Of a stretch of DNA of 5,258 nt, positions 1 to 5,258 are shown one piece after another. The translations under genes were made by a program, and so were the position numbers. Below the pieces are notes generated by a model. The model saw nothing but the letters and a program-made list of their open reading frames with translations, was not told the DNA's origin and made no database searches. Source of the stretch: Kofleriaceae bacterium (lineage in GTDB: Bacteria; Myxococcota_A; Polyangia; Haliangiales; Haliangiaceae); the NCBI GenBank assembly GCA_016763395.1, contig JAESTW010000370.1, positions 1-5,258 of the forward strand. Reading direction: 5' to 3'. Numbering within the stretch: position 1 is the first letter of the stretch; every line of letters starts with the position of its first letter.

Positions 1-2
1 TA

Positions 3-749
3 GCGTTCGAGGCGTCGATGTTGAATGGCACTAGCGATGCAGTAGGCTCGTACTGGGGAACCAGTGGGCACCTATTTCATACCTCATGGAAAACTGGAGA
101 GTCCTATGACTTTGCTGAGATTGGGGAGGTTCCGCAAGTTATCGCGGACACAGAGTATTGGGTGTACTGGATGAATCGCGATGGCTGTCTTTTTCGTATT
201 GACAAAGCGGGGAACAAATCACAGGGTATTGCGTGCGCTAAGGGCAAACCAATTTCCTTGGCCGTGACCAACTCAGTTGCGTATTGGGGAACCGACGATG
301 GAGCAGTGTATCGCTCAGCGTTGCACGAAGACAGTACGTCAGAGCAGATTGCTCAGGGAGTGAATGGAAATTTATCGTCGGGACCGCCTCTCGACGCCTC
401 TCGCCGGAACTCGTCGGCAGCACTTGTCGCAGATGAAAATGGCGTATATTGGTACAGCGGCGAAACCCGGACAATACTGCGATACAGTGCTACCACCGAT
501 ACCGTTGACATATTGGCTACGTCGCAACCATCCCTTCTCGCCTTGGCGCAGGACCGATACTACCTGTACTTTTCTACCCAATGGGATGGAGGAATAAAGC
601 GCGTCCTGAAAGTCGGCCACGAGGATGTTGACGTCATGGCAACCGGACAAGCGCACCCGAGTGAGATTGCGGTCTCCTTCAAGGCCGTGTATTGGAACAA
701 CACCGGCGACGGATCGATTATGCGAATCTCTCGGCATTTTGACTATTAG
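3..749 (+). CDS. YW-repeat beta-propeller protein, 5'-partial
   Basis: The product resembles the secreted propeller proteins (DUF5050 / YWTD-like) common in Myxococcota; no catalytic role can be assigned. The reading frame is open to the left edge, so the gene probably begins outside the window. An in-frame ATG at 18 has a GAGG five bases ahead of it (9-12), but a protein starting there would lack a signal peptide, which this class normally has. Counting from that ATG, aromatic blade cores lie at residues 12-13, 50-51, 89-90, 144-145, 184-185 (YF) and 225-226. Each is followed by a short turn and a G-x-[IVL]-x-R-type strand (for example DGCLFRIDK, GDGSIMRIS). Spacing is 38-41 residues except for 55 between the third and fourth, where a Ser/Pro-rich insertion sits. 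Six blades are visible; upstream sequence may add more. A Cys pair (57, 72) lies in blade two. The fold is fairly sure, the role unknown. Confidence 0.8.
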   Translation, partial: AFEASMLNGTSDAVGSYWGTSGHLFHTSWKTGESYDFAEIGEVPQVIADTEYWVYWMNRDGCLFRIDKAGNKSQGIACAKGKPISLAVTNSVAYWGTDDGAVYRSALHEDSTSEQIAQGVNGNLSSGPPLDASRRNSSAALVADENGVYWYSGETRTILRYSATTDTVDILATSQPSLLALAQDRYYLYFSTQWDGGIKRVLKVGHEDVDVMATGQAHPSEIAVSFKAVYWNNTGDGSIMRISRHFDY

Positions 750-750
750 G

Positions 751-1512
751 TCACCGAAGTGCGTCTGCGGCGATAGCGATGGCGCCAAGCGCAACGACAG
801 CGCCTAGGATCTTTCGCAATTTGTCCGGGGCAAAGGAGTGGCCCACTCGGCTGCCCACCCAAGCTCCCAACACCGCGCCGGCCACCAGTCCGGTTGCCAG
901 AGACCACTGCAATTGTCCGGTTGCCAGCTTGCCTGTAAAGCCAGCTGTGGAACCGAGCAATACGATGCCTAGATTGCTGCCGATAGCGATCCTTGTCGGA
1001 ACTCGGAGCAAGTGAATCATCAGAGGGATAAGCAAAAAAGAGCCCCCCTGTCCGACGGCACCGCCCATGGCGCCTACGATCAGCGCAATGCATACAACGA
1101 GTGCCCTATTGGCCTTTGGGCCCTCTTCCTCGTCGCCGGGCGGCAGGCTCATCAGCCCAGCTCCAACCAGGGCCATGACTGCAAATAGGATCTTCAGAAG
1201 CTGTGCAGACGCCCAGGGCGAGGCCAGCCCCCCGGCGAGTGAAGCTAGGGCAAGAGGCACGGCCATCCACAGGACTAGCGAGGTATCGACATATCCTCGA
1301 CGTCTGTGTTGAATGCTCGCGACAGCGGAAGCGGCAACACTCTGGGTTATTGTCAGGCCGGCGATTGTGTGCATCGGCATGTCTTCGAGTCCCAAAAGGC
1401 TTGGTAAGTAGAGGAGCGCAGGGGCCATGAGTATCCCGCCTCCGATTCCCAACATGCCAGAAGCGATGCTCACCAGGAAGCCCAGTCCGGCGATGAGTAA
1501 AATTAGCTCCAT
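751..1512 (-). CDS. TauE/SafE (TSUP) family membrane transporter
   Basis: This is an inner-membrane permease of the TSUP family, whose studied members export sulfite, sulfonates or other small sulfur compounds and organic anions; the substrate here cannot be told from sequence. At 253 residues it has the usual family length, with about eight hydrophobic segments (roughly 3-35, 50-67, 75-95, 104-123, 137-170, 175-195, 203-220 and 233-250). The family's internal duplication is visible: the glycine-rich SGMLGIGGGILMAPAL (18-33) corresponds to GGAVGQGGSFLLIPLM (150-165), and each is followed by a similar helix beginning IAGLTITQS (50) or IAIGSNLGI (175). A charged loop (PPGDEEEGPK, 124-133) joins the halves. 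The ATG at 1512 suits the family N-terminus, though no clear Shine-Dalgarno precedes it. The gene is divergent from the lipoprotein gene and convergent with the propeller gene; no sulfur-metabolism gene is in view to suggest a substrate. Confidence 0.93.
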   Translation of the reverse strand: MELILLIAGLGFLVSIASGMLGIGGGILMAPALLYLPSLLGLEDMPMHTIAGLTITQSVAASAVASIQHRRRGYVDTSLVLWMAVPLALASLAGGLASPWASAQLLKILFAVMALVGAGLMSLPPGDEEEGPKANRALVVCIALIVGAMGGAVGQGGSFLLIPLMIHLLRVPTRIAIGSNLGIVLLGSTAGFTGKLATGQLQWSLATGLVAGAVLGAWVGSRVGHSFAPDKLRKILGAVVALGAIAIAADALR

Positions 1513-1561
1513 GGAATTGGCGGTAGCATGAAAGCCACAATGGATGTCGATGTTGTCATGG

Positions 1562-1570
1562 TGCTATAGT
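1562..1570 (+). promoter_or_regulatory. Putative extended -10 element (TGCTATAGT)
   Basis: A TG-N-TATAGT match to an extended -10 promoter lies in the 65-bp divergent spacer and ends seven bases before the ATG at 1578. With usual discriminator lengths, transcription would begin at or next to that ATG, giving a leaderless mRNA, which fits the lack of a Shine-Dalgarno there. No good -35 hexamer is seen 16-18 bp upstream, which extended -10 promoters tolerate. The core CTATAG is palindromic, so it might also serve the transporter on the other strand. The assignment rests on a short motif only. Confidence 0.35.
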
Positions 1571-1577
1571 CTACTCG

Positions 1578-2384
1578 ATGCGATTCGGTCTTATTGTAGT
1601 AGCGGCTGCTGGCTGTGCCCAGGGCTTCGAAGCAGTTGATCCGGATGCCGCTGGGCAACGTCCAATCGACGCTGCGATTTTGGTAGACGCAGCTGCCGAT
1701 GCCAATGTTGGACAAGCCCTTTGTGCGGCCGCGCTAGAGACGCTTCGTTTTGATTTTGAGGGAAGCGCCCAGGGCTTTGTTCACGGCAAGCAAAGTGAAG
1801 TCATCGGGGAAAGTGGCTGGACCTTCGATCACTGGGAGCAAGGTCCGGCTTCGGGGACCACGATCTGCCCATCGGGGAATGAATGCTGGGGAACCAACTT
1901 GAGCGGCAACTACATACAGTGTCAGCGGGCGTACTTGGTTTCTCCGCAAATTGATTTGAGCGCCTGTGGTTCCCGTGAAATCGAGCCCCGAATTCTTCTG
2001 GAACACAACTACTCATTTTGGTTCGGGCAAGCCAATGGCGGTCAGCGCTTCGATGGTGGAATCATCGAGATAAGCGGCGATGGTAGCACTTGGCAACGGG
2101 TGAATCTCAACTACCCAGGAACCATTGATATCAATCCAAATCTCGGCAGTTCCTACGCCTGCGTGGAACAAGACAACTTTTACGTCGACGGACAGCCCGG
2201 CTTTGTGGGGACCAGTGGCGGCTGGGTGACTGAGAGTTTTACGGTGCCGTTTTCCCTGGCAACTGTGAGTTTCCAAATCCGCTTTCTCTATGCTGCTGGT
2301 GTCTCTTCGCAAACAACCGATCAGACTCAAAGCATGTCCGGGACAGCTCCGGGCTGGTACCTTGACAATCTGCGATTTCAATAG
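1578..2384 (+). CDS. Lipoprotein with immune-inhibitor-A-like jelly-roll domain
   Basis: This is a predicted envelope lipoprotein of 268 residues with no visible catalytic domain. The N-terminus MRFGLIVVAAAGC has one positive residue, a short hydrophobic stretch and a lipobox (AAGC, Cys13), and residue +2 is Ala rather than Asp. Twelve residues before the Cys is unusually short, but the upstream frame contains no ATG, GTG or TTG before a stop at 1524, so the ATG at 1578 is the only ordinary start. Residues 20-43 form an Asp/Ala-rich linker (VDPDAAG..., VDAAADAN) typical of myxobacterial lipoproteins. Residues 56-268 match the beta-sandwich that ends M6 peptidases such as immune inhibitor A and related MAM-like or choice-of-anchor domains: CWGTNLSGNY (103-112), YLVSPQIDLS (119-128), FDGGIIEISGDGSTW (158-172), GFVGTSGGW (208-216) and GWYLDNLRF (259-267). 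Six further cysteines (49, 97, 103, 115, 130, 195) could form disulfides. A binding or adhesion role is inference. Confidence 0.85.
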   Translation: MRFGLIVVAAAGCAQGFEAVDPDAAGQRPIDAAILVDAAADANVGQALCAAALETLRFDFEGSAQGFVHGKQSEVIGESGWTFDHWEQGPASGTTICPSGNECWGTNLSGNYIQCQRAYLVSPQIDLSACGSREIEPRILLEHNYSFWFGQANGGQRFDGGIIEISGDGSTWQRVNLNYPGTIDINPNLGSSYACVEQDNFYVDGQPGFVGTSGGWVTESFTVPFSLATVSFQIRFLYAAGVSSQTTDQTQSMSGTAPGWYLDNLRFQ

Positions 2385-2440
2385 TGTCCTAGACGTAGGT
2401 CAAGGCAAGCAGGTTCTACATCTAGTTGCATAAGTAGCCC

Positions 2441-4138
2441 ATGTATATGGCCAAAACGGCCGATTTTTGGACCCCAGCATCGAAGCGTGTTTTCGTAGAT
2501 GCAATGACAAGTGTTTGGGATAGACGTACCCCCCGTATCACATATCAAGTGCCTGTGGGGGTCTACGATGTGGGCCGTGAGCAAGCTCTTTCGGTGAGTT
2601 CCATCAACGTCAGCCAAGGCGGCATGTTTGTGGACACTACGGAGAGCCTGGCGATTGGGACCGAGCTGATTTGCAACCTGCCTGTGGGCATCGGCAATGA
2701 TGCCTTGCAGGTCCGCGGACGAGTGGCTTGGCTGCGAGAGCAGCGAAATAGCGATGCGCATCGGCCGGTGGGCATGGGCATTGAATTTGTCGATCTCAGT
2801 GACGAGGAATCGGGCCAGCTCTCAGAAATTGTCGGAGCTAAAAAAGAGACGAGCTACCCTGTCCGAATGCAACTAACCGGTATGGGCGGGGCCATACGGG
2901 CATGTGCGAAGTTGACAGACCAAGGTATCTTTATTCGAGCTCCCTTGCCCTTTCTCAGCCAGGATTCGAGAGTTGATTTCTCTTTCATCGACAATGAGGA
3001 TGAGTCCCATCGAGGGCGAATTATTGGCGTTGAAATCCATCATGACGAGGATACGAATGTGCCACGATTGCAAGTTGAAATAGAGTTGGACTCCATCGGA
3101 CATGATGAATTACAGGTACCCGACGCGCTTGCGCAGGTTGAGAAAAGCGCGGGGCTATCGGCAATTTCGGGGCATGCCGCGGTAGAAGGACCTCAGTATG
3201 TTGGGCCAGAGGATACCGTCAAGACCACGAGTGTGTTTGAAGCGAATTTGGCCGAGACGAATTTGTCCGATGATGACGAGTGGAGTAATTCGTCGCCTAG
3301 CACTGAATCGCCTATCGCTGAGTCCAGTGAGACGCCGATTCTCAGCGAAAAGGTCGATGCCGAGGAGTGGAATGCCGGATCGATTGAGCTGCCTTCGGAC
3401 GATGAAGATGAAGACGACGACGAGTATTCGGACTGGCACGATGATGAATACGGCGAAACACCAAGTGGCGAGAGACGACCTCTGTGGCCCTTAATGGCAG
3501 CTATTGTGTTTGTGGTTGGTGGAGCACTGGCCTTTGGTCTCTACGGCGAGGGAGATGATGCCAAGGCGGCAATCGTCGAGACCCGGGGGCAGTCGGATGA
3601 AGTGTTGGCGCTGCTAGAAGGCGTTGAGTTTGAGCCGGTAGAGGCAATTGCCACTGGGCCTATCGAGGAAAAAAACCAGGTGAGTGAGCACGGAAAAGTA
3701 GCGCCAGTAATTGAAGAGAAAGTTGCGGAGCCCGCGCAATCGCAGGAGAAAGTACCAACTAAGTCAGAGGAAAAAACACCACGTGCTGCTGATAGTACGC
3801 GGACGCTCTCTGCGAAAAACACCAGTGAGACCATTCACGGTCTAAAAATCACCGATGGCGAAGAATTGGTCTTTCGCCTGCCATTGCGCGGAACTGACGA
3901 GCGATTTAACAGCTATCGTTTGGCGGACCCACCAGGCATTGCCGTCAATTTACCCTACGCAAAACCCAAGAGTGGCTTCATTGACAGCGTTTCCCCCAAG
4001 CATCCACAGGTTCGCAGAGCGTGGATGCGAGAGCGCCTAGGGGGCTTGCACTTTCGCCTCTTCTTTACTGATGCATCGCAAGATTGCAAAGCCAGCGTCA
4101 AGAAGGAAACCTTGGTGATTCGCTGTTCCAAGGGGTGA
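2441..4138 (+). CDS. PilZ-PilZ-like-TM-AMIN transmembrane protein
   Basis: This 565-residue protein appears to join a c-di-GMP-binding cytoplasmic part to a periplasmic part. Domain 1 (about 28-131) is PilZ, TIGR02266-like, with both ligand motifs intact: RxxxR (Arg28, Arg32) and NxSxxG (Asn56, Ser58, Gly61). A second PilZ-like unit (about 138-216, with LTDQGIFIRAPLPF at 158-171) lacks RxxxR and is probably structural. A linker then becomes very acidic (277-339, densest at 320-338). GERR (343-346) precedes one membrane helix (about 348-368), which by the positive-inside rule places the PilZ part in the cytoplasm. A Glu/Lys/Pro-rich linker (about 370-463) leads to an AMIN-type domain (464-563): IHGLKI, ADPPGIAVNLPY and the strand LHFRLFF are visible landmarks. 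AMIN domains target periplasmic proteins such as AmiC and PilQ to peptidoglycan, septum or pilus machinery. The start is uncertain: ATGs at 2441, 2447 and 2504 are possible and none has a clear Shine-Dalgarno. PilZ is very likely; AMIN is likely, judged by eye. Confidence 0.92.
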   Translation: MYMAKTADFWTPASKRVFVDAMTSVWDRRTPRITYQVPVGVYDVGREQALSVSSINVSQGGMFVDTTESLAIGTELICNLPVGIGNDALQVRGRVAWLREQRNSDAHRPVGMGIEFVDLSDEESGQLSEIVGAKKETSYPVRMQLTGMGGAIRACAKLTDQGIFIRAPLPFLSQDSRVDFSFIDNEDESHRGRIIGVEIHHDEDTNVPRLQVEIELDSIGHDELQVPDALAQVEKSAGLSAISGHAAVEGPQYVGPEDTVKTTSVFEANLAETNLSDDDEWSNSSPSTESPIAESSETPILSEKVDAEEWNAGSIELPSDDEDEDDDEYSDWHDDEYGETPSGERRPLWPLMAAIVFVVGGALAFGLYGEGDDAKAAIVETRGQSDEVLALLEGVEFEPVEAIATGPIEEKNQVSEHGKVAPVIEEKVAEPAQSQEKVPTKSEEKTPRAADSTRTLSAKNTSETIHGLKITDGEELVFRLPLRGTDERFNSYRLADPPGIAVNLPYAKPKSGFIDSVSPKHPQVRRAWMRERLGGLHFRLFFTDASQDCKASVKKETLVIRCSKG

Positions 4139-4178
4139 CTGAGCTGGGGAGTAGGGGGCTCAAAGCTGAATATCGACC

Positions 4179-4204
4179 AAAGAGTCCTGTCGAGGTGGCT
4201 CTTT
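4179..4204 (+). terminator. Hairpin after the PilZ-AMIN gene, possible terminator
   Basis: AAAGAG-T-CC pairs with GGCTCTTT with a single bulged T and a nine-base loop, starting about 40 bases after the stop codon at 4136-4138. The stem is only eight pairs, mostly A-T at its base, and is followed by TCGCCG rather than a T-run beyond the stem's own TTT. It may be a weak intrinsic terminator or an mRNA 3'-end structure; chance is possible. Confidence 0.3.
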
Positions 4205-4271
4205 CGCCGTTTCGGGCCGTCTCTCGATTCGGTCAACGACGTTAGTGCGGCAAGATCCGGCGATTGCCTTT

Positions 4272-4315
4272 TCCGTCCTTGGTCGTCAGCATGTCCGTCC
4301 TTGGTCGTCAGCATG
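4272..4315 (+). repeat. Perfect 22-bp tandem duplication
   Basis: The unit TCCGTCCTTGGTCGTCAGCA followed by TG occurs twice with no gap and no mismatch (4272-4293 and 4294-4315), just before the secreted-protein gene. Each unit ends in ATG, at 4291 and 4313. Because 22 is not a multiple of three, the two ATGs are in different frames: only the first is in frame with the gene downstream. The perfect identity suggests a recent slippage-type duplication. It makes translation from upstream of 4333 less likely, since any coding there would have been shifted. Confidence 0.9.
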
Positions 4316-4332
4316 CTAGAGTATTTCAATTG

Positions 4333-5106
4333 ATGTGTAAGGTTGCAATAAAGGCATTTTTTGTAGTCACCGTGGTCTTCGCTCTACAATGGTCGTTTTC
4401 CACAGAAGGTCACGCCTCAAAATTTACACATCCCCAGCGCGCTTACGTCACACTATCGGACGTCAAGGTCATCCGTTCACCCAGCGCGCTGAAGAAGGCT
4501 TTATCTCGAAAGTCGAACTACCAATGGGCGCAGCCAACCATCGACGGGCAAATTACCTGCGCGATGCAGGGCAAGGTTACGAAGATCAATCAGGTTGTAG
4601 ATTCATGGCAGATGGTGGACCTCGGCAAGACCTTGGTAGGCACGATGGCACTGGTAAGCGCGCCATGTATTGCGAGTCTCGACGAAGGGACAATCCAAGC
4701 CGAAATCGCCTTCTCTCCCAAGTACCGTGGAAAACGGATGTTCGGCACTTCGGCCAGCGGCCACGTTTTGCGTTCACAGCACTTGCTCAATCTGAGTCCA
4801 AACCAAGACGTTGATGTGAAGGGCTACCGATTTTGCCTGCGCAACACCCAAGTGGCGATCTATGGCAACGCCAATACAAAGCCCGCCGTATCTTCCTTCG
4901 AAGTTCGCTGGATCAAACTACCGGCAACCAAAGCAACAAAAGCCGCTACACTGTTTTTTAACGTGTATGGCAAATCGATAGCGAACCAGGCCTCCCATGG
5001 TCTCTCTCAAGAGTCGGGGCCCTTTGCTGCCTTTCTACTAGACTTTGAGGCAGACGGCGCCACCCTTAAGCATGTGGGGATTCAAGTCTTTCAGAAGTAC
5101 GATTGA
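4333..5106 (+). CDS. Secreted protein of unknown family
   Basis: I do not recognise this protein. From the ATG at 4333 it has 257 residues and a good Sec signal peptide: Lys3 and Lys7, a hydrophobic core (about 8-20) and a likely cleavage after GHA (residue 28). The frame also extends upstream to an in-frame ATG at 4291 and a TTG at 4264, but those would add charged residues before the signal and pass through the 22-bp duplication, so 4333 is preferred. Only weak Shine-Dalgarno-like bases (TAGAG, 4317-4321) precede it. The mature part has alternating hydrophobic stretches suggesting beta structure (for example RYFCLR-type strand around the third mature cysteine, and SSFEVRWIKL), three cysteines (76, 112, 168), a Lys/Ala/Thr-rich hinge (KLPATKATKAAT, 195-206) and a final strand ending VGIQVFQKYD. 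No lipobox, late membrane helix or catalytic motif is evident, so a soluble periplasmic or extracellular protein is most likely. Cysteine 2 lies inside the signal peptide. Confidence 0.75.
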   Translation: MCKVAIKAFFVVTVVFALQWSFSTEGHASKFTHPQRAYVTLSDVKVIRSPSALKKALSRKSNYQWAQPTIDGQITCAMQGKVTKINQVVDSWQMVDLGKTLVGTMALVSAPCIASLDEGTIQAEIAFSPKYRGKRMFGTSASGHVLRSQHLLNLSPNQDVDVKGYRFCLRNTQVAIYGNANTKPAVSSFEVRWIKLPATKATKAATLFFNVYGKSIANQASHGLSQESGPFAAFLLDFEADGATLKHVGIQVFQKYD

Positions 5107-5258
5107 GTCACTTCGTCGGCCGAGCGAATCAACCATCTCGGAAAGATCGCGCAGTAAACGTCGCCTTCACTTCAGAATTAAGAGACGCAGAGTTCTAATT
5201 TAGGGGGCGAGGTGTTCAATTTAACAAACCATCTTGCTCTTGCCTCAATGATCTGACA
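5107..5258. other. Intergenic tail, no gene recognised
   Basis: No plus-strand frame of useful length and no strong T-tailed hairpin is present. One minus-strand frame is open from the right edge for 26 codons to a stop near 5178-5180; it could be the end of a convergent gene beyond the window, but it shows no recognisable protein features and could equally be chance. Confidence 0.5.

Noticed and set aside
26..40. TGGCAC-N5-ATGC, a good sigma-54 -24/-12 match with GG-N10-GC spacing; a similar one lies near 4650-4665
   Set aside because: Both lie inside coding regions, far from any start codon on the same strand, so chance matches are more likely.
629..636. TGACGTCA palindrome
   Set aside because: It lies within the propeller coding region and is explained by the VDVM codons; a single occurrence has no regulatory context.
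372..794. 140-codon minus-strand frame opposite the propeller gene
   Set aside because: It is out of step with the clear YW repeats on the plus strand and has no recognisable domain or start signal; it looks like a shadow frame.
1106..1540. 144-codon minus-strand frame overlapping the transporter gene
   Set aside because: The transporter frame on the same strand has clear membrane helices and family motifs; this one is Arg/Cys-rich without pattern.
2388..2399. Small hairpin CCTA-GACG-TAGG just after the lipoprotein stop
   Set aside because: There are only four base pairs and no T-run after it; too weak to call a terminator.
3955..4329. 124-codon minus-strand frame across the AMIN end and the next spacer
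   Set aside because: It overlaps a well-supported coding region and crosses the 22-bp duplication; its sequence is low in structure and shows no domain.
5165..5206. AATTA...TAATT inverted repeat in the right-hand spacer
   Set aside because: The stem is about five A-T pairs with a 15-base loop, which is expected by chance and unstable.

Overview
The window looks like chromosomal DNA from a member of Myxococcota or a related former deltaproteobacterial lineage, of moderate GC. The lineage call is an inference from three protein types: a secreted-type protein built of repeated YW-containing propeller blades, a lipoprotein with an Asp/Ala-rich linker after its lipobox cysteine, and a PilZ domain of the kind known as a Myxococcus paralogous family (TIGR02266-like). 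There are no RNA genes, insertion sequences, phage genes or CRISPR repeats.

Layout. Positions 3-749 (+) hold the 3' part of a beta-propeller gene open at the left edge. It meets, tail to tail with one base between the stop codons, a TauE/SafE (TSUP) membrane transporter on the minus strand (751-1512). A 65-bp divergent spacer separates that from a lipoprotein gene (1578-2384, +) carrying a jelly-roll domain like the C-terminal domain of immune inhibitor A peptidases. Next, on the same strand after 56 bp, is the main item of interest: a 565-residue protein (2441-4138) with an apparently c-di-GMP-competent N-terminal PilZ domain, a degenerate second PilZ-like domain, a strongly acidic linker, one membrane helix, an E/K/P-rich linker and a C-terminal AMIN domain. 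After a 194-bp spacer with a hairpin and a perfect 22-bp tandem duplication comes a secreted protein of unknown family (4333-5106, +). The last 152 bp show no gene.

How the genes relate. Except for the transporter, every product is predicted to be exported or to span the inner membrane, so the region is envelope-oriented. The spacers (56 and 194 bp) do not force a single operon, and no shared pathway can be shown. The PilZ-TM-AMIN protein could carry a cytoplasmic c-di-GMP signal to a periplasmic partner such as peptidoglycan or a type IV pilus secretin; this is inferred from domain order alone.
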